This document shows positions 1 through 6,477 of a stretch of 6,794 nucleotides of DNA, in pieces. Position 1 is the first letter of the stretch. Each line of letters starts with the position of its first letter. The DNA is from Enterobacterales bacterium (GTDB lineage Bacteria; Pseudomonadota; Gammaproteobacteria; Enterobacterales; Succinivibrionaceae). The position numbers and the translations under genes were made by a program. The DNA lies in contig CAAGDP010000046.1 of the NCBI GenBank assembly GCA_900768635.1, positions 1 through 6,794 on the forward strand, given 5' to 3'. The notes beneath the pieces were generated by a model. The model did no database searches. It was not told where the DNA came from and worked only from the letters and a program-made list of their open reading frames with translations.

Positions 1-105
1 GTAAAAATAGAGGATGATGTATTTGAAAAAATCAACCTCGAAAAAGATGCAAATCTTCCGAATTGGAATTACATAATTCGAGGTTTAAAAATTGGAAATA
101 AATAA
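1..105 (+). CDS. C-terminal 34 residues of an unrecognised protein (5' end outside window)
   Basis: The only frame open from the first base is frame 1. It encodes 34 residues and stops at TAA 103-105. The peptide is mixed charged and hydrophobic (it includes NLPNWNYIIRGLKIGNK) and has no motif I can assign. It does not look like the zinc-ribbon or linker sequence expected immediately upstream of the protein remnant that follows in the same frame. I therefore read it as the tail of a different gene, or as sequence brought in by a rearrangement, rather than as the N-terminal part of the 106-813 protein split by a nonsense mutation. The alternative of one gene with an in-frame stop cannot be excluded without the upstream sequence. 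Confidence 0.4.
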   Translation, partial: VKIEDDVFEKINLEKDANLPNWNYIIRGLKIGNK

Positions 106-813
106 AGGACAGTTCCTAAAGAAAAGTTTACCAACTGGATTAAAGGTAAATTTTTCTGTCCGACGGAAGTTAAGCAGTATTTAAAACCTGAAAAGATGCA
201 GGGAATTTATGTTCCTTACTGGACATTTGATGCATCTGTTTCAACCAAATATTCCGGAGAATACGGTGTAAGATCCGGAACTACTGAAGAAAAACAACGT
301 ATTGATTGGTATTTAACTGACGGTTTTATTGATGCAGACTTCGATGACGTTTTAGTTCCTGGTACAAATAAACAAAACCGCGTGTTACTTCGTGGCATTG
401 AACCGTTTAACAATACTAATAATCCTGTACGTTATGAACCTCATTATCTGGCCGGATTTGGTGCTGAAAGTTATACTATCGGACCTAAGGAAGCCTGGAC
501 AGAAGCGGAAACAATTATGAAAGCTCAGCTGATTGATAAGATATCCAATAAGATTATTGAACGCAATAATGCCTGTGATACCAGAAACATTAAAGTTGAA
601 CCTTCATTTGAAGATATTACCTACAAGTATCTTTTAATGCCTGTATGGATTTCTTCATTTAAATATCAGGACAAGGTCTACAATTTCATGGTTAATGGTC
701 AGACAGGTAAGGTTTTCGGTGATTATCCGATTTCCAAGACCAAAGTAACCATTACTTTGCTGATTATTGCTGCAGTTTTGTTTGCTTTGTACAAATTTGT
801 ATTTACCAAATAA
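106..813 (+). pseudogene. 5'-truncated zinc-ribbon 'PriA-like' membrane-anchored protein remnant
   Basis: The frame is open from just after the stop at 105 to TAA 811-813. The reading VPKEKF..WIKGKFFCP..., followed by GIYVPYWTFDA, matches the C-terminal part of the family often annotated as TFIIB-type zinc-ribbon protein or 'primosomal protein N'' / DNA helicase PriA'. Full members begin with one or two CxxC zinc ribbons and a PxxxIPF segment before this point; these are missing here. A hydrophobic helix near the C-terminus (TLLIIAAVLFALYKFVF) is followed by only two residues, giving a tail anchor. No ATG, GTG or TTG lies in frame between 106 and 195. The first ATG (196) has no Shine-Dalgarno sequence and lies inside the conserved GIYVPYW region, so a genuine start there is unlikely. 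The coding frame is otherwise undamaged, which suggests recent truncation. The family's function is not established, and helicase activity should not be assumed. Confidence 0.6.
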
Positions 814-866
814 GGTAATTTTTTGACTGTAATGGTATAGCTATAAGATCATAAAAGGAACACCAT

Positions 867-1865
867 ATGATTTTAGTCACTGGTGGTGCAGGTTATATCG
901 GAAGCCACTGTGTCTTAGCTCTGCTTGAGAAAGGTTATCAGGTCAGAATTTTTGATAATTTTTCTACCGGTCATAAAAAGATAACAGCCATTCTTTCCCA
1001 GTTCGGTCACCTTGAGGTTGTTCAGGGTGATTTGAATAACAGTCAGGATCTTGCTAATGCTTTTGATCCTGGAGGGATAGAGGCTGTTATTCATTTTGCA
1101 GCCTTTTCTCAGGTAGCTGAATCAGTAGAAAATCCAGGCAAATACTACCACAATAATGTAAGTGGTACAGTTAATCTCCTTAATGCCATGATGATGCATG
1201 ATGTGAAGAAAATTGTTTTTTCATCCACAGCAGCGACTTATGGTGAGCCGGAATATATTCCTATTGATGAAAAACATCCCCAGAATCCTATAAATGTCTA
1301 CGGACGAACTAAACTCATGATTGAGCAGATTATGGATGATTATGATGTTGCTTATAATCTTAAGTCGGTTCGGCTCCGGTATTTTAATGTAGCTGGTGCA
1401 GATGAGAAATGTCGCATCGGAGAATGGCATGATCCGGAAACTCATTTAATTCCGAATATTCTTAAATCTGTGTGTTTAACAGGCCGAACCTTTAACATGT
1501 TTGGTACAGATTATGATACCAGAGACGGGACCTGTATCCGGGATTATATCAATGTGGAGGATTTAGCCAGAGCTCATTTATTGGCATTGGAATATCTTCA
1601 AAAAGGTGGTGACACAGATTTCTTTAATCTAGGAACTAATGAAGGTAATACCGTTCGTGAAGTTTTTACATCCTGCGAACAAATAACCGGTAAAAAGATC
1701 AACCTGGAAGTAAAATCAAGAAGAGCCGGTGATCCGGCATCTTTAGTTGCAGATAATACTAAAGCTAAAAAGATATTGGGATGGAGTCCTGAAAAATCTC
1801 TGGATGACAGTATTCGATCAGCTTATATCTGGGAGCAGAAACTTTCTACACTTATAAATGATTAA
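867..1865 (+). CDS. galE: UDP-glucose 4-epimerase (short-form GalE)
   Basis: This 332-residue protein interconverts UDP-galactose and UDP-glucose in the Leloir pathway and supplies galactosyl donors for surface polysaccharide. It acts in the cytoplasm with tightly bound NAD. It is an extended short-chain dehydrogenase with an N-terminal Rossmann fold: GGAGYIG glycine motif at residues 6-12 and FDNFSTG around 29-35. The catalytic set is Thr121 (in FSSTAATYG), Tyr145 and Lys149 (YGRTK). RYFNVAGA at 171-178 and RDYINVEDLA at 225-234 are typical of GalE, and the length is usual for the family. The position matching E. coli Tyr299 is Leu293 (GDPASLVAD), as in some epimerases with a wider pocket, so UDP-GalNAc activity is possible but only inferred. 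The ATG at 867 has AAAGGAA seven bases upstream. A TTGACT at 823-828 could be a -35 box, but no good -10 follows at proper spacing. The gene is complete and ends 38 bases before a strong terminator. Confidence 0.95.
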   Translation: MILVTGGAGYIGSHCVLALLEKGYQVRIFDNFSTGHKKITAILSQFGHLEVVQGDLNNSQDLANAFDPGGIEAVIHFAAFSQVAESVENPGKYYHNNVSGTVNLLNAMMMHDVKKIVFSSTAATYGEPEYIPIDEKHPQNPINVYGRTKLMIEQIMDDYDVAYNLKSVRLRYFNVAGADEKCRIGEWHDPETHLIPNILKSVCLTGRTFNMFGTDYDTRDGTCIRDYINVEDLARAHLLALEYLQKGGDTDFFNLGTNEGNTVREVFTSCEQITGKKINLEVKSRRAGDPASLVADNTKAKKILGWSPEKSLDDSIRSAYIWEQKLSTLIND

Positions 1866-1903
1866 ATATTGATTTTCATTGATTGCTGAATTTGCGAATT
1901 AAC

Positions 1904-1933
1904 TATCGATCTTAGCAGATCGATATTTTTTTT
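1904..1933 (+). terminator. Rho-independent terminator of galE
   Basis: A perfect 9-base-pair stem (TATCGATCT 1904-1912 with AGATCGATA 1917-1925) encloses a TAGC tetraloop and is followed directly by eight T residues (1926-1933). This is a classic intrinsic terminator. It insulates galE from the partition operon that follows. Confidence 0.9.
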
Positions 1934-1960
1934 GTTCGGAGGTACTAAAGGGAAGAGCTG

Positions 1961-1992
1961 TTTAGAAAGAAAGATATCCGAGGCTATATAAT
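1961..1992 (+). promoter_or_regulatory. Candidate sigma-70 promoter of the partition operon
   Basis: A perfect -10 hexamer, TATAAT, lies at 1987-1992 between the galE terminator and the first gene of the operon. The -35 is weak: TAGAAA (1963-1968) at 18-base spacing or TTTAGA (1961-1966) at 20 bases. Transcription would begin near 1999, just before a palindrome and the ribosome binding site of the first gene. A poor -35 box would fit a promoter controlled by a regulator, but that is inference. Confidence 0.5.
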
Positions 1993-2002
1993 TACAATTT
2001 AA

Positions 2003-2018
2003 CATAATAACGATTATG
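2003..2018. promoter_or_regulatory. Palindrome CATAAT-AACG-ATTATG, candidate operator or leader hairpin
   Basis: Perfect six-base arms (2003-2008 and 2013-2018) surround a four-base spacer. The site starts about 10 bases after the -10 box and ends two bases before the Shine-Dalgarno sequence AAGGTG (2021-2026). It is well placed for a dimeric repressor of the operon, for example the ParA, ParB or small proteins encoded downstream, or to form a short AT-rich hairpin in the mRNA leader. It does not match the IncP KorB operator consensus TTTAGCSGCTAAA. The binding partner is unknown. Confidence 0.4.
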
Positions 2019-2030
2019 CGAAGGTGTTAT

Positions 2031-2255
2031 ATGATGTATCAGCTATGTTGTGTATCAGCAATTACAAAAACTGCTAATTCATATGAGGTTTCCAAAGCCC
2101 TGCAAGACGAAATTATGGCCGACAGGATCGAGATAATTGACTGTTTCTCTGAAGACCAAATTGATGATTATAGACAGTATGAAAAAGATTTATCTGTAGC
2201 TGTAGCCAATGGATATGAGAATAAAAGATTTTGGATTGAGGAGATTGACGAATGA
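2031..2255 (+). CDS. Small acidic protein A, first gene of the partition operon (function unknown)
   Basis: This is a protein of about 74 residues with a clear excess of Asp and Glu over Lys and Arg, no signal peptide, no membrane helix and no recognisable helix-turn-helix. I place the start at ATG 2031 (or the adjacent in-frame ATG 2034) because AAGGTG at 2021-2026 sits at proper distance. The in-frame ATG at 2016 lies before that site and inside a palindrome, and it would add residues absent from the relative described next. The protein resembles the small protein encoded at 3011-3241: both begin with YQ near the N-terminus and share TKT-x-N with E and A/D positions after it, a D/E-rich middle with YR and E, and an ending GY....(F/Y)WI..I. 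Its stop overlaps the parA start (ATGA), implying translational coupling and a role linked to partition or its control. I do not recognise the family. Confidence 0.75.
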   Translation: MMYQLCCVSAITKTANSYEVSKALQDEIMADRIEIIDCFSEDQIDDYRQYEKDLSVAVANGYENKRFWIEEIDE

Positions 2256-3001
2256 AAACAATTGCTGTTGCAAACCAGAAAGGTGGCGTTGGCAAAACCA
2301 CTACAGTCATCAATCTTGCTCAATTTGCGGTAAAAGAACACGGACTTAAGGTGGCAGTTATCGATCTTGATACTCAAGGTAATGCGTCATGGGTTTTAGC
2401 TGGCGACAGAACTGCTTTGTCTTGCAGAGAGATATTTTTCTCAGATAAAGATTTATCTGTGGAATTCTCTAAAGATCTCAATTTAATTAGCTCTGACAAT
2501 CAATTGGCTAATATCGAAAAGATGAACGTTAATGTTCTGATCGATAAAGTGAGAAAACTTCAGCGGATGCTAAATAGTCAGCATGTAGATCTTTTCATCA
2601 TAGACACACCACCTTCAATGGGTAACGCTTTAGTAAGCTCTCTGATGGTAACCGATTACGTCATCTGTCCTATTGAATTAGAGGCTTTCAGTATTCATGG
2701 CGTAAAGAAAATGCGATCAGTAATTGCGAATATACGCAAATTGAACACTGACCTTCAGGATTTAGGATTACTACCATCCAGAGTAGATAATCGAAATGCA
2801 ACCCATCGTGCGCAATTGCAGGAGATGAAACGCAATTATCCTGATTTGATATGTCCAATGTCAATCAGTCTTAGAAGCAGTATTGCAGAGGCAGTAGCTG
2901 AAAGAGATTGGATCGGCAACTCCAAAAAACGAAGTGCTAAGAAAGCTATTACAGAACTTAGCGAATTTACAACATGGATTTTAGACAAAATCGGAGCTTA
3001 G
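2252..3001 (+). CDS. parA: ParA/IncC-type partition ATPase
   Basis: This 249-residue ParA-family ATPase would bind nucleoid DNA when ATP-loaded and move replicon copies apart together with ParB. It has a deviant Walker A (KGGVGKTT, residues 10-17, with signature Lys10 and Lys15), a Walker A' DLDTQGNAS at 38-46, and a Walker B IIDTPPSMG at 116-124. There is no N-terminal helix-turn-helix, so it is of the short type that does not itself act as a classical operon repressor (like IncC2 of RK2, unlike P1 ParA). Segments such as CPIELEAFSIHGVKKM (139-154) and SIAEAVAE (210-217) recall IncC of IncP plasmids; this comparison is from memory. The ATG overlaps the upstream stop and has GAGGAG eight bases before it. 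A KorB-type ParB follows one small gene later. The TAG stop merges with the AGGAG of the next gene. Complete, with no missing key residue. Confidence 0.93.
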   Translation: MKTIAVANQKGGVGKTTTVINLAQFAVKEHGLKVAVIDLDTQGNASWVLAGDRTALSCREIFFSDKDLSVEFSKDLNLISSDNQLANIEKMNVNVLIDKVRKLQRMLNSQHVDLFIIDTPPSMGNALVSSLMVTDYVICPIELEAFSIHGVKKMRSVIANIRKLNTDLQDLGLLPSRVDNRNATHRAQLQEMKRNYPDLICPMSISLRSSIAEAVAERDWIGNSKKRSAKKAITELSEFTTWILDKIGA

Positions 3002-3010
3002 GAGAATAAG

Positions 3011-3241
3011 ATGAAATACTTATATCAAACAGTGACTGTAACTACCAAAACTAATAATGCTTGGGAAATAGAGGCAGCTATTGATGATGCCATATTCTCT
3101 GTAGGGCCTGAACTCGTAGCAACTATAGATGAGGATGATCTAGATACATTGGAATATTATCGTGCACGCGAACGGCACTGGACTGACTGGAACGGTGATG
3201 GCTATGTAACTACCATTTACTGGATTGACAAGATTCTTTAA
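3011..3241 (+). CDS. Small acidic protein B, between parA and parB (function unknown)
   Basis: This 76-residue protein starts at ATG 3011 with AGGAG (3000-3004) six bases upstream. It lies nine bases after parA and 18 bases before parB, so it is certainly part of the operon. It is acidic, has several Trp and Tyr residues, and lacks a signal peptide, membrane segment or obvious DNA-binding motif. By eye it is a distant paralogue of the protein at 2031-2255: YQ near the N-terminus, TKTNNAWE against TKTANSYE, an A..D.I helix, an acidic stretch leading to YR..E, and a C-terminal GY....YWIDKI against GY....FWIEEI. The shared pattern suggests one small alpha-beta fold duplicated around parA. A role as a modulator of ParA/ParB or an anti-repressor is possible but is inference. 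I know of no named family for it. Confidence 0.85.
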   Translation: MKYLYQTVTVTTKTNNAWEIEAAIDDAIFSVGPELVATIDEDDLDTLEYYRARERHWTDWNGDGYVTTIYWIDKIL

Positions 3242-3259
3242 TTCTAAAAGGAGGATGAA

Positions 3260-4267
3260 ATGATAGATCTTAACGATTTAGGTAATCTGTCTAGTGATGC
3301 AGTATCTGGTTCTGCTATTGATATGCCGATAGCGCAGATAATTGAAGATCCAGATCAGCCCCGCACTGTTTTTGATGACGCAAGTCTGAAAGAACTTTCA
3401 GACAGTATCAAAGTTCGCGGAGTAAAGTCTCCAATCTCAGTGCGTCATGGGCAGGATGGTAAATTCATAATTAACCATGGTGCTCGTCGTTATCGTGCCA
3501 GCATTATGGCTGGTAAAGATACCATTCCGGCCTTTATTGACGATGACTATACCAGGGTCGATCAAGCTATTGAAAATGTACAGAGAGAAGATCTTACACC
3601 TTTAGACATAGCTCGATTCATTGAGTCTGAGAAAAATCGAGGTCTTAAAAGCATAGATATAGCTTCAGAGCTAGGTAAGTCAAAAGCCTGGGTATCACAA
3701 CATGCAGTTCTGTCCAAAGTGCCCGAATGCATTAAAGCTAAAATTGAAGCAGGTGCTTTTGTAAAAAATGATGTGACAGCTATGGCAGATCTGACGAGGT
3801 TATACCAGAAAAATCCTGAGGATGTAGAAAGTTTCTTAAGAAGCTTTTCTGGAACTGAATCTATTTCCAGAAAAGACGTCAGACAACTCTTGGAATCTAT
3901 CAAGATAGATGATGAACAAGACGTCAATATAGAAATGCCAGAACCTACAGAAGAAGAAATTGCTCAAGCAGAAGCGGAGGCTCAGGCTGAACTTGATGCA
4001 GAAGCGGAAATTGAATCATCTAAAGAGACATACAATGAAGATAAGTCTGAACAATCAGACGATTTTAACGATGATTTTGAAAGACTAGACAAGATTGATA
4101 ATACACAGGATAAATCAGCTGCTCAATATACTATTAAATGCACTTGTGCACTAGGAGAAGTTGAATTACTTATAAGACCTTCTCAGAACGGATCTCTGAT
4201 TGTCCGCAATGACTTTGGTGAACACGAGATCCCTGCGGACGAGCTACGAGTGATAGCTATAATTTAA
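3260..4267 (+). CDS. parB: ParB/KorB-type partition protein and probable repressor
   Basis: This 335-residue protein has the full KorB-like layout. An N-terminal ParB/Srx (CTP-binding) domain spans about residues 20-115, with DPDQPR at 30-35, GARRYRAS at 74-81 and ENVQREDLTP at 105-114. The helix-turn-helix follows at about 129-152 (KSIDIASELGKSKAWVSQH), then a helical segment to about 215. An acidic, low-complexity linker at about 217-285 (EEEIAQAEAEAQAE...) leads to a small beta-rich C-terminal domain at about 288-335 (IRPSQNG..., DELRVIAII) resembling the SH3-like dimerisation domain of KorB. The glutamate of the canonical GERR motif is alanine here. It would bind a centromere (parS/operator), load onto DNA and stimulate the ParA ATPase; KorB relatives also repress promoters. 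The start at 3260 has a near-perfect AAGGAGGAT; the earlier ATG at 3255 is closed by a stop after two codons. No KorB consensus operator was seen in the window. Confidence 0.92.
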   Translation: MIDLNDLGNLSSDAVSGSAIDMPIAQIIEDPDQPRTVFDDASLKELSDSIKVRGVKSPISVRHGQDGKFIINHGARRYRASIMAGKDTIPAFIDDDYTRVDQAIENVQREDLTPLDIARFIESEKNRGLKSIDIASELGKSKAWVSQHAVLSKVPECIKAKIEAGAFVKNDVTAMADLTRLYQKNPEDVESFLRSFSGTESISRKDVRQLLESIKIDDEQDVNIEMPEPTEEEIAQAEAEAQAELDAEAEIESSKETYNEDKSEQSDDFNDDFERLDKIDNTQDKSAAQYTIKCTCALGEVELLIRPSQNGSLIVRNDFGEHEIPADELRVIAII

Positions 4268-4342
4268 TCACTAATAATTGAAATTGAAATCCAAATCTAA
4301 ACCAATTTTTTTTAAAACATAGAAACTTAATTGAGAAATAGA

Positions 4343-6442
4343 ATGCATAGTAATATTCACAACATATCTCATAATCCTTTCCCAGAATATATTCCATTCA
4401 CAAATCATAACAAAGGCAGTATGTCTAAATCCTGCTTTGTCAAAGGTTGGAAAAACATCGATTGTAATAAGGCTCGTAATACGATCAATGAATGTCCTGC
4501 TGACTGTTGGATTCAGCGACGATTAAGAGTTAGAGATGATAATGGTAATTACTACTATAATGGACTAATTGTTGTGGATATCGATGATCCTTCCTGGGCA
4601 GAGTATGCGTTTGACTTAGTAAAAAAGGAAAAACTGCATTGTATCGTAAGGGAAACTAAGCGCGGTTACCACATCATTTTTCGATTCGTGCCTAATATAT
4701 ACAATGCTTCTGCCTCAGATTTAATGTATGCAATGAGTCCTGACGATCCATCTCCAAGAGAAGGTTCTCACTACCACACTGCACTTGTTACTGATAATGT
4801 AGTTGATTATAAATTTACTGAGATAGTAAGACACATTGAAGATTGCAAGGGCGAATATATAGGTTTTAAGTCTGGCAATGATGTAGTAATAGATCGCAAA
4901 GTAGTTTATGAACTATATTATTCTGAAGATGAAACTAACAAAAGAAATATCAAAGAACAGCTACCAAGCTGGTATCCAGGGCTTGATGACATTCCTGATT
5001 GGCTCATTCCTATTCGCCAGGGGAATGCAGTCATTTTTCCGGTAAAAATGCCATATAAACAGGAAATTGAAGATATGATTGAATCTAAAGATAACTATTA
5101 CAACAATGGAATCAATATCAAAGATTTTTTAATTAAGTTTAATGATACTTTTAAATACAAAATTGTTATGGATATGACCGACATGGATTCATCGAGAAAA
5201 ATCTACTTGTATTCTAAAGGTGTTTACAAATATGTTTCAGATGATACATTGGCAGGTATTATTGATAAGATAATATTTGAATCTGGTTGTCACACTGCAA
5301 GTTATGTAAGATATGTGTCATCAATAATCACAGCTTTGAAGAGACAAATCGATATGTCTTATTATTGTGATTATAACGATTTAGATGCTTGTGTGGATTA
5401 TGTAAACTTTGAAAACGGTATGCTTAACCTGATCACAGGTCATTTAGAATCTCATTCTCCCCGATTTTTATCATCGATCCAGATCCCTTGTGAATGGGAT
5501 GTCGATGATCGGGAAGAGCCGAAAATATTTTTATCATACCTGGAAAGGCTTACTCAAGGTCTGGACGATCAGAAAGACATAATCGAATTGATACTGCAGT
5601 ATCTAGGACTTTGTATATCTAACTATCCTGTATACAAAACCAAAGCTGCTTTATTTTTCTGTGGCGAATCTAACACTGGCAAAAGCCAAATATTTAATAT
5701 GATGCACAATTTATTAGGTTCTCGTAATTCAGTTCCAATGGATTTGAAGGAATTATCGGAAAATAGATTCGCCAAGATTCAATTGTTTAAAAAACGATTA
5801 TTGGTTAACGGAGATCTCAATCACGGGACAATGATAACTTCGGCTAGCATTTTCAAAAACATAACATCTGGGGACGTTATTTTTGCTGAAGAGAAGTTCA
5901 AAGGATTATTCTCTTTTACTTATTCAGGCGGAGCTATTTTTTGTTGCAACAAACTGCCAATTTTCGCCGAACAAGATGAAGGCTTATATAACAGAGTGTA
6001 TGTCGTACCATGTAACAATGTAATACCTTGGGAAGAAAGAGATCCTGATCTGCAGGAGAAGTTTCGCTCTGAATATCCACGAATCATCAAGTTAATGTTA
6101 CGAGAAATGCTTAAGCTTAAAAAAAATAACTGGTCACTGTATCAAGGTTCTACTATTGCTAAATCAAGAATCGCATATAAGAATTTGTCAGATAATGTTG
6201 CGGAATTTGTTGATTATGCTGTGGTAAAAAGTAATGCCAATGAGAAATCCTCATTATTTTGGTATGATGCATATGCTGACTATGCAAAGAAACACAGTCA
6301 AAAAGTTTTGATGAAAAAATTATTTATAGAAAGGCTGTTAAACATAACTGGCGAATGCAAGCAACATAAGCGCACTGGTAACGTTATCAGTAATATCTCA
6401 CCATCTCAAGAAATACTTAATCTAATGCAGATATCTAATTAA
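4343..6442 (+). CDS. Plasmid/phage-type primase-helicase (AEP primase plus D5/SF3 helicase)
   Basis: This protein of about 699 residues combines priming and unwinding. The N-terminal region looks like an archaeo-eukaryotic primase: VVDIDD (Asp79-x-Asp81, metal site), RGYHIIF (His110) and VVDYKF (Asp155) fit the three AEP motifs. A poorly recognised middle follows. A D5_N-like segment (VNFENGMLNLITG...HSP, about 354-372) then leads into a superfamily 3/DUF5906-type ATPase: Walker A GESNTGKS (441-448), Walker B region LLVNGD (486-491), sensor AIFCCNKLP (531-539, Asn536) and a candidate arginine finger Arg551 in YNRVYVVP. The end (LFWYDAYADYAKK..., about 638 on) resembles the winged-helix tail of poxvirus D5/P4 primases. 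I prefer ATG 4343, with a weak GAG at 4333-4335; a TTG at 4331 would add four residues. The gap after parB is 75 bases and no strong Shine-Dalgarno is seen, so expression may be low or separately controlled. It probably initiates or primes replication of the element. Confidence 0.88.
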   Translation: MHSNIHNISHNPFPEYIPFTNHNKGSMSKSCFVKGWKNIDCNKARNTINECPADCWIQRRLRVRDDNGNYYYNGLIVVDIDDPSWAEYAFDLVKKEKLHCIVRETKRGYHIIFRFVPNIYNASASDLMYAMSPDDPSPREGSHYHTALVTDNVVDYKFTEIVRHIEDCKGEYIGFKSGNDVVIDRKVVYELYYSEDETNKRNIKEQLPSWYPGLDDIPDWLIPIRQGNAVIFPVKMPYKQEIEDMIESKDNYYNNGINIKDFLIKFNDTFKYKIVMDMTDMDSSRKIYLYSKGVYKYVSDDTLAGIIDKIIFESGCHTASYVRYVSSIITALKRQIDMSYYCDYNDLDACVDYVNFENGMLNLITGHLESHSPRFLSSIQIPCEWDVDDREEPKIFLSYLERLTQGLDDQKDIIELILQYLGLCISNYPVYKTKAALFFCGESNTGKSQIFNMMHNLLGSRNSVPMDLKELSENRFAKIQLFKKRLLVNGDLNHGTMITSASIFKNITSGDVIFAEEKFKGLFSFTYSGGAIFCCNKLPIFAEQDEGLYNRVYVVPCNNVIPWEERDPDLQEKFRSEYPRIIKLMLREMLKLKKNNWSLYQGSTIAKSRIAYKNLSDNVAEFVDYAVVKSNANEKSSLFWYDAYADYAKKHSQKVLMKKLFIERLLNITGECKQHKRTGNVISNISPSQEILNLMQISN

Positions 6443-6449
6443 TAAAAAA

Positions 6450-6477
6450 AAAGAGCCCGCATAGTAAAAGGCTCTTT
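6450..6477. terminator. Bidirectional intrinsic terminator, stronger on the minus strand
   Basis: The stem AAAGAGCC (6450-6457) pairs with GGCTCTTT (6470-6477) around a 12-base loop. The A-run at 6444-6452 becomes a long U-tract when transcribed from the minus strand, making a canonical terminator for the minus-strand gene on the right. For the primase gene, which ends eight bases before the stem, only TTTATCC follows, so termination in that direction should be weaker. It separates two convergent genes. Confidence 0.8.

Noticed and set aside
216..413. Minus-strand frame opposite the zinc-ribbon remnant (and similarly 1221-1445 opposite galE)
   Set aside because: Both are antisense to conserved protein sequence and have no supporting signal.
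196..813. An intact gene starting at ATG 196
   Set aside because: No ribosome binding site precedes it, and the conserved family sequence continues in frame upstream of this codon to about 112, so the ATG is internal to a truncated gene.
2016..2030. Upstream in-frame ATG (2016) as start of small protein A
   Set aside because: It precedes the Shine-Dalgarno AAGGTG (2021-2026), lies within a palindrome, and adds residues not found in the paralogue; ATG 2031/2034 fits better.
2113..2377. Minus-strand frames overlapping small protein A and the start of parA
   Set aside because: They oppose well-supported coupled genes and encode no recognisable domain.
3562..3927. 121-codon open frame on the minus strand inside parB
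   Set aside because: It is antisense to the helix-turn-helix and adjoining region of a clear ParB gene, with Ser/Leu-rich sequence typical of a shadow frame and no recognisable domain.
4258..4263. Perfect TATAAT at the end of parB as a promoter for the primase gene
   Set aside because: No acceptable -35 hexamer lies 16-18 bases upstream and there is no extended -10; a lone hexamer is expected by chance in AT-rich DNA.
4277..4290. AATTGAAATTGAAAT as replication iterons before the primase gene
   Set aside because: Only two short, AT-rich copies are present; iterons are usually several copies of longer units.
4281..4313. AAATTG...CAATTT plus T-run as a terminator after parB
   Set aside because: The stem is only six mostly A-T pairs with a 16-base loop, too weak to call.
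1934..4342. IncP KorB operator (TTTAGCSGCTAAA) or canonical parS (TGTTTCACGTGAAACA)
   Set aside because: Looked for in the intergenic gaps and gene starts; only half-site-like fragments such as TTTAGC were seen, with no full palindrome.
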